NCBI GenBank assembly: GCA_000333855.2
Contig: CM007320.1
Coordinates: forward strand, 2,988,051-3,052,050
From: Endotrypanum monterogeii
Lineage: Eukaryota > Euglenozoa > Kinetoplastea > Trypanosomatida > Trypanosomatidae
DNA length: 64,000 bases
Reading direction: 5' to 3'
Part shown: one piece after another, positions 31,314-41,450 of the stretch
How the letters are laid out: every line of letters starts with the position of its first letter
How positions within the stretch are numbered: the stretch's first letter is position 1
The notes under the pieces: model-generated
Database searches by the model: none
What the model was told of the DNA's origin: nothing
What the model saw: only the letters and a program-made list of their open reading frames with translations
Translations under genes and position numbers: made by a program

Positions 31314-32108
31314 TTACCAGTGGCTTCGGCGATATGAGGAGCCGCCTAGACCGTCATTCATCTCCGCGGCCGATAACCGGGACTCGGCTAGCAATGTGCT
31401 GCGAACTTGGGTCTGCAACAAGTTTTCTGATGTACAATTCTTCTGGAATCGACACGGCGCAGAAGGGCCGCCAATCGTCCTCGATGGAGGATCGTACGGT
31501 TCCACTACCTCGGCGGGGCCGACTGATGCCTTCATCCGGGCGAGGAAGTCGTTGCACCACTTCATCCGATAACTTCTGCCTTTGAATTCCAGGAAGCCGA
31601 CACCGATGTCAATGGTAAGGGTAGAAGCACTGTTGCGTTGCAAATATCTTCCGATCTCGCGCAACGAATCCTTTACTGCTGCCTCGACAACGAAGCGGTC
31701 TGTGCCAACAATTGAGGCGATGGAAAGGTAGCTGACTTCATTAGGAACGGTAGCGTGGTAGTGCGCATCTCGCATCTCGAGCACATTTTTGAGATGAAAC
31801 TTCGACGTGAAATCGGGGAGAAGCACGAGCTGTGGCTTCAGCTCGATTGCGGTGGTTTTGTCGAAGAGCATGACGCGTTGAACCTTGATGCTGGCGTGAA
31901 GAAAGTCCAAGACGATGCCGGATCGCTTCTTGATGAGCAGTTCCTCCAACTGTTCGCCTAAGACGCGCCATATAAGATTCAGTTGATGCGCGCTGCCCTT
32001 TCGTTTGGTCTGGAGGTTATACACGCCGTCTACATTGGCCACAATCTCTGCAATTTCGGCATAGCAGCCACGGCACACCCGCGCGGAGCAAGACAACGGT
32101 TGATCCAT
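31314..32108 (-). CDS. CCDC81-like HU-domain protein
   Basis: This 264-residue protein (start MDQPLSCSARV; an ATG three codons upstream is equally possible) resembles the paired HU-like domains of the eukaryotic CCDC81 family. Each repeat ends in a strand pattern followed by a short helix: SGIVLDFLHASIKVQRVMLF in the first and LTIDIGVGFLEFKGRSYRMK in the second, then WCNDFLARM. The preceding helices fit IWRVLGEQLEELLIKKRS and VEAAVKDSLREIGRYLQRN. CCDC81 is a centrosomal or ciliary protein in animals, so a flagellum or basal-body role is possible. The match is by pattern only. The C-terminal 60 residues are unstructured. Confidence 0.6.
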   Translation of the reverse strand: MDQPLSCSARVCRGCYAEIAEIVANVDGVYNLQTKRKGSAHQLNLIWRVLGEQLEELLIKKRSGIVLDFLHASIKVQRVMLFDKTTAIELKPQLVLLPDFTSKFHLKNVLEMRDAHYHATVPNEVSYLSIASIVGTDRFVVEAAVKDSLREIGRYLQRNSASTLTIDIGVGFLEFKGRSYRMKWCNDFLARMKASVGPAEVVEPYDPPSRTIGGPSAPCRFQKNCTSENLLQTQVRSTLLAESRLSAAEMNDGLGGSSYRRSHW

Positions 32109-33327
32109 GTTCTGCACTCCACAATGTTAGATGGACCAACAAGACAAGTGTGTAGGGGAGACAATCTGTGTACAGCTATCCAATACACGTAGCCTGCCGC
32201 CCAGCGTGAATGGACTCGAGACGCAAGGAATGAGAGAGAGACCAATACAATAGTAATAATTCCACACACAAGGAAACCTAGACCTCAACGCGCGGCGAGT
32301 ACAGCACCAGTCTCTGGATGCCGATGATGATGTAGGCAACGCGGAGAGAAACGAAATTCTTGCACAGAATATGTACCTCGTGTCGACAACGCACGACGTT
32401 CGAGTACATGTTAGGTGAAAAATATTCCACATAGATAGAAGAGGGGGGGAAAGAAGACGGCAAAAAGATGACAAAAACGGCGGTGGTTATACTAGTATTA
32501 TGTACCCAAACACAAAATATCCCAAGACTTGCAGTGGAGGTGCATCGCTGAAATAGTAATGTCTGCTGCCCGCTGTGTCGATTTTGCCTGGTCATGGGAA
32601 GGATTTCTCTGCAACCGCAGCACTCACCTCTTCAGCCGCTCGCTGTAGCGGCATATGCCCGCCATGGAGACAGTCGAGGATGATTCAACTCTCCCTTTTC
32701 GCAGCCAGAACCAAGGGAAGAACGGAATCCCCACGCTGCGTGGAAGACACACTCCCCCGCCTCCGTCACCCCGTCGGAGACGCCATCTGGGGCGCGAGTG
32801 CCAGTATCTTAGTTGCCGACATCGAAACTGTTCTTCTTTTTTGTTTGTTTGAAATGTATACAAATAACACACATCCCGGCAGAAAGACCCAATCCAAATC
32901 GAGGTGCTGTGAACATACCGTTGTTAAAGGGTTGATTCCCTCATCGAACGTCAGACACTCAGCGCAAGGACTTGGATCGTCGAGGGAGATGCATCACGCT
33001 TCTCCCTCGTAGTCTCCGCGTCGATGGTACAATGTTGCTCAGGAACAGAAATGAAACCAAAAGAAATGAGCTTGTCGAAATTAATTTTTTCTCGTGCACT
33101 TAGAGAACCGCTTGACCTACACCGAAGACGCCAACCGAAAGGAACAGCAACGCGTTGTGTGTGTCAATGAAAGGAGGAGAAAGAGCACCAGAAAAGACGA
33201 ATAGCCGCACAATTCTTAATTATACACCTGTAAATATATAGATATATATATATATATATATATACATGCTCAACGTCACTATCCGCTCTTTCCTCCACCC
33301 GCCCTCACACGCTTTTCCGCAAGGCCC
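32109..33327. other. Intergenic region between RPSA copy 2 and the CCDC81-like gene
   Basis: Contains a TA tract (33242-33264) and, at 32936-32950, the 15-base word also found downstream of RPSA copy 1. Apart from that word I see no alignment between the two RPSA 3' flanks. No supported gene. Confidence 0.6.
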
Positions 33328-34074
33328 TTACGCCTCCCACGCGTTGTCATCGGTGCGCTCCACCCACCCGAAGCCCTCCTCGGCATCGGCAGCCGGCGCG
33401 GCAGCGGCAGCGGCAGCAGCGGCGCTCTCCTCCGCGGCCTCGTTGGGGTCGCGGTAGAAGAACAGGTCCACCTTCTCTTCCCACGGCACGGAGCGCACAA
33501 TCGTTCCGCGCAGGCGCAGCACCTCGCGCGCAAGCAGCCAATACATCATGCCGATCGACTTGATACCGCGGTTGTTGCACGGAATCGCGATGTCTACGAA
33601 CTCCAGCGGCGCATCCGTGTCGCACAGCGCAATCACAGGGATGTTCACCAGCGACGCCTCACGGATGGCCTGGTGGTCCGTGCGCGGGTCCGTCACCACG
33701 AGCACGCGCGGCTGCACAAACTTCTTCTGGATCTGGTTCGTGAACGTACCAGGGATGAAGCGGCCGCCATGGAAGCTCGTGCCCACGTGCTGCGAAAACT
33801 TGTAGATGGCACGCGTACCGTACAGGCGCGCCGAGCACACACACACGTCCTTCGGGTTCTCCACAGCGGCAATCACGCGCGCAGCGAGGATCAGCTTCTC
33901 CCACGTCATGTGGATGTCGATGATGTTGCTGCCCTCAGGCGTGCGGCCGTAGATGTACTTCTTCATCGCGCTGCTCTGGTTGCGCGTACCAATGTGGCAG
34001 CGCATCGCCAGCAGCTTCTGCGCATCGCTCTCCTTCATCCGGAGAACCTTCGAGCCAGACTCCACAGCGGACAT
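33328..34074 (-). CDS. RPSA: 40S ribosomal protein SA, copy 2
   Basis: Encodes the same 248 residues as copy 1 (1044-1790). The ATG is at 34072-34074 and the stop is TAA rather than TAG. The frame stays open 92 codons upstream, but that extension is not present in copy 1 and reads as spacer sequence, so I exclude it. The flanks differ from copy 1 beyond 14 bases upstream of the ATG and immediately after the stop, so the two mRNAs share the protein but probably not their UTR control. Two copies are expected to raise output of an abundant ribosomal protein in a system without gene-specific promoters. Confidence 0.97.
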   Translation of the reverse strand: MSAVESGSKVLRMKESDAQKLLAMRCHIGTRNQSSAMKKYIYGRTPEGSNIIDIHMTWEKLILAARVIAAVENPKDVCVCSARLYGTRAIYKFSQHVGTSFHGGRFIPGTFTNQIQKKFVQPRVLVVTDPRTDHQAIREASLVNIPVIALCDTDAPLEFVDIAIPCNNRGIKSIGMMYWLLAREVLRLRGTIVRSVPWEEKVDLFFYRDPNEAAEESAAAAAAAAAPAADAEEGFGWVERTDDNAWEA

Positions 34075-34129
34075 GGTGACGAGTGAAGAGAAACGGAGGG
34101 GGTATAGAAATAACCTCGAGGTAGCACGA

Positions 34130-34210
34130 CTGCAGCGATGAGTAAAACACGCGATTTGGGTAGGATTGTGGGTGCGTGTTGTAGGGGTGCGAGGGGGAAA
34201 AAAAAAATGG
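34130..34210 (-). promoter_or_regulatory. Predicted spliced-leader acceptor, RPSA copy 2
   Basis: On the sense strand a T/C-rich tract lies at about 34207-34190 and a further pyrimidine-rich stretch follows. CTGCAG provides the first AG at 34131-34130, giving a 5' UTR of about 55 bases, close to the 60 bases predicted for copy 1. Other AGs nearer the ATG are possible. Confidence 0.4.
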
Positions 34211-36699
34211 TAAAGGCAAACAAAATGATTCAATCCCCAAATCGGGACGTTATAGATGATATTGTTTTTTGAAGCAGTGTTGTAGAGGGATAGACGAGGA
34301 GGAGAGGGATGAGGGATGATGAGACACCACAGATTGTTGCTACCCTGCAAAAAGAGTTGTCTGTAGAGCTGGTACTAGTAGCCATACTGGAGGGAGATAA
34401 AAAAGAAACGTCGAGCACAGGGGCTCGGGGACAGATCGGAAATTATTATGCTTGTGCAAGGTGTCTTTTATTTTTCTGACTTTTTTTTTAATTTCCATGT
34501 TGGGCGAAACACGTCCTTATAGAATCGCGAAAAACAAAGAATCGGGTAGATCAACTCGAAATGCTCCAGCCTGGGGCGATGCACTTTGACATGTTCTGTA
34601 GGGCGCTCTTCCTCTCCCTCCACTAGAGAAGAAAAAAAAAAAAGAATGACTCTCAGAAGCCTCAATGTGCACCGATATCTTGGTATTGGTTAACCAAACG
34701 AGGTACGTTTCTTTTCTTAATACCATGACCATCGGGCTGCAATTTTACTTGATTGCGTCGAAATGGCGGGGGAAAAAAATAAAAGTATCGGATAGAAACA
34801 TCAAAGGGTCAAAAGAAGGGGAGTTCGGTTACTGCGTCCCTGTCGTCTAGATCCCTCAGCGCTTCCTTATCGGTATAAACTAAGGGAAGATAAATAAACG
34901 AATATGCATCTCCCATCGGTCGTCATTTTTTTTTTTTTTGAGGTGGTGTAGTGGCCGTGTCTGTCTCCTTCGCTTTTTCCCTCGGCCCCATGAAACATTT
35001 GCGAAGCTGCGGCACACTTAGTGAAACTGGCCCCCTCTCACGGCTACAAGTAGGAAACCTCTTTTTTTAGACTCTGAGGGAAAAAGAAGGCGGGCACCCA
35101 GCCGCCACATGCACTCATCGCACCACGTCAACACGCGAGCTGATTGGCCATCACCGCCGCAGCAGCAGCGCTGTCTTCGTTAGCCGACAATGACAATTTG
35201 GGGAATGAAGATTGCGCAGGCCTCTAACCAGTGCAGTACGTGCCGACGAGCACGCGGGCGGGAACACTAAAAAAAAAACTTCAAGTAATGCCCTGAGAGG
35301 GGGGGGGGGTCAGGGAGGCGCACTATCAATTCGAGTCATGTGAGCAGCGATGCATGTAACGCTGATACCGATAGTACTTTCGAGATGTGTAGGATGGACA
35401 CTAAGGCGGCAAGCGTCAGTGGAACGGTCATCCGACAGAAACGCATGAGGGCCATCATGTACTGTAACGGATAGAATACAGCACGAAACGAAGGGTGATC
35501 CCGGATACCGCGTCCGTACGGAGGTTCTGCATTACTATGCGTAGATGTTTTTTTTTTTGGTTGCTTCCTTGCTTTGCTTGCTCAGCAGCCGCTGATCTCA
35601 GGTCAGCGGTCACTCCCCCTCTCACTGTGTGTGCAATAAGGCGCGCAGTACTCCTGGGCCAACATAGTACAGCCGTAAACGGAAAAAGTTGTGATTTAGT
35701 GAACGTTCCTCAAACAAATCCAAGAAGAGCAAGTTAACAGAGTGCATGGGCGATCTCACCGGCAGCACATCTTTGATGCGCAAGTGAGCTCAATAACACA
35801 AAGCGGCGAGAGCCGCAGTGAATATCGGCCAAGAGGAGTGTGGCGACATCTGCCAAGCAGTTCCGGACGGAAACCCTTACTGGATGCCGGGTGCTTTTCG
35901 TTTTCATTTGAACCGTGTATGGCGGACATGACCTACTGCCTTGCTGATGATTCCACGTCATAAAATCTCTTTGTTGTTTTCGGCGGAATGCAGCCTCAGC
36001 TGCAACACCACACACCCTTTGACTGAACGACCCATTACTGTAACCGATGTAGACTTCCTCTCCGAGTACGTTAGTGAGAAAATGTATGCTTCCCTCAACC
36101 CATCACAGCCCCTCCCGGCGACGCGAGATGATGGCCTTCCCCTCCTCTCCTCGCGGACTGCATTTCTTTCCCTGTAGCAGTCATTCGCCTTTCCCTTTTT
36201 CCATATGCGTATGCAGACTAGCAATTAAAAAAAGAACGCTGAATACTGGACTAGAAAAGGGGGTGGAGTCACCGAAAATGACATAGTCCATCGGCAGCAG
36301 TTGCGAGTGAAGGTGCAAGCTGCGGCGCGGGTCTCAGAAGTGCAGCCCTCATACTGGAACAGCCGCGTGACAATGTTTTCTTGTTTTTTTTTCCAGCAAG
36401 AGAGAAGACATGGAAGGCTTCCGCCATCTCTGCTCCGGACGCACGCGTCTGGCATCGAATTTCCAGCTTTATGAAGAAAAAAAACACATATATCGCTAAC
36501 ATTGTTGCAGCACGCGGACGCCTAGGGGTGAAGAGATGCTGTAAGGCGAGAAAAGGGGTATGCGATGCACCCAAAGCCCTGCAAGAAAGACTAGCCAGCG
36601 GCACAGATGCAGGTAATGGCAAACTTTCCGCACCCACTCAATCCCTTGTTTCACAGTCGACTTTTAACTATTTGGATGATACTCTGGAGTACACAGCAG

Positions 36700-37190
36700 T
36701 GCGCGGTGTCCATCGCGATGGGCTCCCGTGCACACACTCCTGCAGCGATGCCCTGCGTCCGCCTACGCACATGCCAATGCAAAGCCACCCCTAGCAGGAG
36801 CAGGAGGGAGGGAGGCAGCGAGAGGGACAGTTTCCGGCACGCGTGGCGTGGAGGACAGACAAGTCAATCGGAAGCTTCGCGCGTGTGGCGACTGCCACCT
36901 TCGGGATGAGGTGCGGCGGCGGCGGCGGAGTCTGCGCCTTCCTTTCATGACGGTGAGGGCAGCTCGGGTGTAGCGCACCCGGCCCCTACCACCCACTGGC
37001 GCAGGGGCCGAGTCGCCATCGAAGGATGGTGCTCGCTGCGAGCGGCTCATCTATCAGGGGGACAGCGAAACGCCTCCAGCGAAGCGGTTGTCTTCTGAGT
37101 GTGCGGTGAGGGCTGCGTTGAACTGTCAGCGCCGACGAGGTGTGCGATCCGTGTGCGAGCGTTTTGTAGCGCTACACGATTATCTGTGAA
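36700..37190. mobile_element. Probable SIDER2-like degenerate retroposon
   Basis: From about 36700 to 37190 the sequence has a run of phrases I recall as common to Leishmania SIDER2 elements: CTCGGGTGTAGCGCACCC, GAAGGATGGTGCTCGCTGCG, GGGGGACAGCGAAACGCCTC, GTGAGGGCTGCGTTGAA and TATCTGTGAAGCGGGTGG. SIDERs are short, inactive retroposons of the ingi/DIRE group, about 0.5 kb long, found mainly in 3' UTRs. SIDER2 copies have been linked to mRNA destabilisation. Here it lies downstream of the VDAC-like gene in transcription order. The identification is from memory of the repeat, without alignment; the element's own orientation is not determined. Confidence 0.65.
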
Positions 37191-37405
37191 GCGGGTGGAT
37201 TTGAGGCGGAAAAACAAATGACTTCATTCCATGTGCGGTGAAAAACAAATAATTATATATATATATGAGGCAATAATCCACACTGGGTAACCAACTCGCC
37301 TGCAGAGAGAGTCCCCATTGCTTGGTCCCCCGGCAATACCGCAGGAGGACAACACGACATGTCGTACTCGTGACCAAGCTAGTTGGTAGCGAACGAGTTT
37401 CCACT

Positions 37406-38242
37406 TCAGTCACTGGAGTCCATGTGGGTAAACCTCAGGCCGAAGCGCGGCGCCAGAGAGCCCTCCCCGGAGGCGAATGGGGCCGTCGCTGTTGCTGTGA
37501 TCTTCCATATGTCGTTCATGTTCCGGATAGATGTGATGGTGTAGGTGCCATCCGTGACATTCGTGCTGAACATGAAACGACCGCCACAAGGCGACCGGGC
37601 CTGCACACCGGCGATAAAGCGCCTCGTCTCAGCGACGACAGCGGCATCCAGGTAAGTGTGCAGGGGGATACGCATGTGTACACCAAAGCCATTCCGAAGA
37701 CTATACTGCCCGAGTAGATCACCTTTCCCAATATGTGGACACGCGTAGCGGACCAATGTAGCGGTGAAGTCGCGCACACCGCTCCGCTTGGGATCGTACT
37801 GCAGCGATGCACCAGCATACACCTGATTGGAAAGACGTGTCGTTACATTCGCATCCGTAGAAAAACCGTCCAAAAGCGCCGTCGTGCAGCTGGCGGTGAA
37901 AACAGGGTGTTTGGATGTAATTTTTACAGAGGGTGCGACAGCATCGACTTCAATTTTGGTTGATGTGTTCTCGATTTTAGTGTGATAAATAACAGTGGGC
38001 AAACACTCTCGCCAGGACTTGACTACTGCAGAAATCTTTGCCTGAATAGTTGTGTGGCACACCGGGGACTCGTACGAAAGACATGCACCAATGCCTTGGG
38101 GACTGGCGAAGGGGTACGCAGCGAGGCTGTTACGTGCCCCGTCTTGTTTTGCATCTATCCACCATCCACGCACAGCGCTGCCTTTGGTCAAATAAGCCTC
38201 TACCACAGTGGCCAAGTCTTTGTACGACGGCGGGGATGACAT
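37406..38242 (-). CDS. VDAC-like mitochondrial outer-membrane beta-barrel protein
   Basis: The 278-residue length and the alternating polar/hydrophobic strands match the VDAC/porin family of the mitochondrial outer membrane, which passes metabolites such as ATP/ADP. Features are a short N-terminal helix region (SYKDLATVVEAYLTKG), about 19 possible strands such as TSKHPVFTASCTTAL, NQVYAGASLQYDP and YTITSIRNMNDIWKIT, and a C-terminal strand (RFGLRFTHMD) that fits a beta-signal for insertion. Trypanosomatids have a true VDAC plus divergent VDAC-like paralogues, and this may be one of the latter. The start is the first Met, directly followed by conserved-looking sequence. Confidence 0.8.
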   Translation of the reverse strand: MSSPPSYKDLATVVEAYLTKGSAVRGWWIDAKQDGARNSLAAYPFASPQGIGACLSYESPVCHTTIQAKISAVVKSWRECLPTVIYHTKIENTSTKIEVDAVAPSVKITSKHPVFTASCTTALLDGFSTDANVTTRLSNQVYAGASLQYDPKRSGVRDFTATLVRYACPHIGKGDLLGQYSLRNGFGVHMRIPLHTYLDAAVVAETRRFIAGVQARSPCGGRFMFSTNVTDGTYTITSIRNMNDIWKITATATAPFASGEGSLAPRFGLRFTHMDSSD

Positions 38243-41200
38243 TCTTTCCCCTGCATACCAGTAAGCTTATATATGTTTATGTATGTGTGTTTACGTGTGC
38301 ACTGAGTGAAAGGAGAAACGCTTAAAAAGAAAGGAGGGCGAATAAGGCTGTCTCATTGTGGGGAAATCGATTTTTTTTTTTAAAGAAAGGTAGGAGAATT
38401 TGAGAAAAACAAACATATGTGAGTAATGAACCGACAAGGCACAAGTGGTGGCATCCAGGCAGGAAAAAAAAAAAAACAAGTCACTCCATGCAGCGGCGCC
38501 AACACGAGCATGCAGAAGCAACAAGACCCAAAGAATACAAGTAAAAACTTTGATGAGCGAGAGAAAAGCAGACACGAAGCGAAATGATGATCACTTTCAG
38601 CTCCTGCTCATTACTCTACCCACCCCCGCTGCTCTCTCCCTTTAGTCTTTTATAGCTTCCCCGGGTAGCCCCCAGGCAAGGAGAATATCCGCAGATACCA
38701 CGCACGAGGGGGGAGGGGGGTAGAGATCTTGGAAGAGGTGCGAAAGCTGTTGCGCTGGCGACACTGCACCAAGGCAATCGAGGAGTGTGTTAGTAATGGC
38801 AATGCCAGAGCACGATAAGGGTTCCGAGGCAACGATGGGGATCACAAAACGAAGACGGCAGCGCGCTGAAGTATATATATATTTTTTTTCGGGGAGGAGA
38901 TATTTCATGAACGAGCGGAGGAAAGAGAGGAAAAAAAAAAACAAGCGAAGTTGCACTCTGGAAAGAACTCCAGAGAGCGACTTGACAATTTAAATGTTTC
39001 ACTTGGCAGCGGCGTCGGAAAAGGAATTTTGTTTTTTTAAAGGGAGGAAGTAACACAACGATAAACAGAAATATTTCGAGTGGAGCAGAGACTGACACCG
39101 GGGAAGAGTGGGAGGGCAAAATGGAGGGGGGGGTGAAAGAAAACAATGATGGGAAATCTCATCGCGCAGAGGAACCTATGCGAAGTGTTACTGGCCCATA
39201 AAGCCGCCCTCTCAGGCGACGCCTGAAAGGAAAGCGAGGATAGGGATAGAAAAAAAAAAAGTGAATAGGCAACCAAACACGCCTTACGTAGCCAAATAAT
39301 CATAGACTGCAGAAAGAATCTCCCGCGGTAAGGTGGTAGGGGGGGGGAAGGCAAAGGGGAGAGACAATAGGCGATCAATGAAGCCTAATGAAAAGATTCA
39401 AAAATGTATCCGCATCTCGTCACGCATCAGGAGGAATTACGTGTATCAACCATTTCTTTTTTCTTCACGCCATAAGGACTCCAGATAATAGGCGCGAAGG
39501 GAAAGGAGAGAGAAGATATCAGAAAAACCGTCAACAGGTGTGTTTTACACACACACAAGCACATACACACGGGATAGGGGGGGGGGCACGAGTGAATTAT
39601 GCGGACCAATGCGTTGCCTCCTACCGTATCGCTGGGTTGAGGGGAAAAAGGAGGTGCTAGCCGAGTCTCTCTCCCAAGTCAGCCAAACCAACTCACCAGG
39701 CAAAACTCATCGACCCTCCCCCGCCGCTCATCTTTTCTGGAGTTGTTGATCACTTGGCATCGGTCTTGGCTGTGTGTACCTATATATATATATATATATC
39801 CCTTTACGGCCGAGAGTTCCCCTTCCTCTTGTGCGGCGCGGCCTTCAACTCACAAGGGATGTCAGGCCAACGTCTACATGTGGTTGTAACGAGTTTTGCT
39901 TCCCATGTGCTGGACAGCAATCGCGGTCCCTGGCAGGCGATCTAACAACACACACACGAAAAAAAATGAGTAGCGACTTCACCGTTTGGCTGATGCANNN
40001 NNNNNNNNNNNNNNNNNNNNNNNNNNNNNNNNNNNNNNNNNNNNNNNNNNNNNNNNNNNNNNNNNNNNNNNNNNNNNNNNNNNNNNNNNNNNNNNNNNNN
40101 NNNNNNNNNNNNNNNNNNNNNNNNNNNNNNNNNNNNNNNNNNNNNNNNNNCTAACAACACACAACACGAAAAAAATAGAGTAGCGACTTCACCGTTGGCT
40201 GATGCATGCGAGATGGAAATCGATAAGAAGAAGGGGAGGGAGGGAAGCGAGCAGCATTGGGGACGGGCAAAAAAAAGCGCCGAATCGTGTGCCTCATAAA
40301 CACATACGGTGAGGAAAGCACAAGATGGGGTCAGTGTTTCGTGTCAACTAAATGAAGATGTTCGTGTCATATTGAGAGGTGTTTCGCAGCCTCGTCGTGG
40401 GATGCCCACGGAAAACAGGTCTGTACCCTTGGCGAGTGCTGTCCGCCGATCTGGAGACCCATAAGAGAGATGAGCGTAGCTTTGATTGATCATCATCACC
40501 GCAAGGGATTACACACACGAGATAATAAATACAAAACAGGGTTAGCTAGCCCTCTGGTGGCCCCATCGAAACAAGTCTTCATGTGTGTCACCAATCGCCG
40601 AGGAGATCCCCACGACGCGATCTTATCTACAACGTAAAAAAAAATGCGAGCTGTCGTTTTCTTAGGGGGATTTCTCTCCATTCTTCTCTTGCCTTCTGGT
40701 CTGAATGGGCTAGTCAGTGATTCGTTTCGATATAACCACAAAAACTCAAAGTGAAAACACGTTGAAATGCTCTCACGCACTCGTTCACCCCTACCCGCCA
40801 TCCTCCGCCTGGGGAAAGGCTCAGCATAACATAACATTTGTAAAGAAAAAGGGAAGAGAGTTGTATGTGTGGTAGGGGGGGGGGGAAAGCGGTAACCACA
40901 GAAAAAAACGAACAAAATCCAGCAAAGCTGCACGCACCTCGATACGAAAAAAAGCGGAGAAGGGAGGAGAGAGGGAGAGACAAAACAAAAAAAACAGTCA
41001 AGGACAAAACAAAAGCAAGGGGAGCTGAGCTCACGGGGGCCAACAGACACGGAAAAGTGTCGCCACTCTCTAGCCCCATCCACCCCCTGGCCCCCCTCCC
41101 TATCCTCTAGCATCACAGGGTCAGGGTGGTGTTCCTGAGAATACCAGAGACTAAGTCGGCTGGTGAACTGTATATCGTACAACTCTGCAGGAGGAGTGCG

Positions 41201-41450
41201 AAGACGCTCAACTCACCGGTGAAAGTGGTCCACGTAAAGCAAACGAAGTCGTGAAGAGATGACAACGCACACACGCATCCGCGTTACCCCAACGCGTGCG
41301 ATAGAATCATCATCATCATCACCGTGGAAAAGAAAAAGATGAACTAAACTGAGGGGGGGGGAACAAGTGGCACATTACGATGCCTTTATACCGAGCCCAC
41401 ACAAAAACTCGTCAATAAACGGTACAAGGCACTAACGCTCTCGACATCCT
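38243..41450. other. Intergenic region, 3.2 kb, with an assembly gap
   Basis: Low-complexity spacer with A-runs, G-runs, TA tracts (near 38872 and 39781-39800) and 153 undetermined bases at 39998-40150. The frames seen here on either strand are low-complexity. No supported gene, but sequence could be missing at the gap. Confidence 0.6.
39942..40206. other. Assembly gap flanked by duplicated contig ends
   Basis: N-run at 39998-40150. The 56 bases before it (39942-39997) and the 56 bases after it (40151-40206) are the same sequence apart from small indels in A-runs, CA and T-runs. This is what results when two overlapping contig ends are placed side by side instead of being merged, so the true gap may be zero or negative. 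Confidence 0.9.

Larger units (their letters stand above)
34075..37405. other. Intergenic region, 3.3 kb, with SIDER-like sequence
   Basis: The part up to about 34900 is ordinary low-complexity spacer. From about 34950 to 37200 the sequence becomes GC-rich and of higher complexity without a long open frame, which fits decayed retroposon sequence in the 3' UTR of the VDAC-like gene. See the separate entry at 36700-37190. The stretch 35080-35270 may be another remnant. Confidence 0.55.

Noticed and set aside
32575..33012. 145-codon + strand frame between RPSA copy 2 and the CCDC81-like gene
   Set aside because: Opposite to the transcription direction with no recognisable protein features.
33328..34350. 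RPSA copy 2 with a 92-residue N-terminal extension
   Set aside because: The extension is absent from copy 1, reads like spacer sequence, and a splice acceptor is predicted between it and the normal ATG.
40496..41182. 228-codon minus-strand frame near the assembly gap
   Set aside because: Phe/Pro/Ser-rich product of pyrimidine-rich spacer with no domain.
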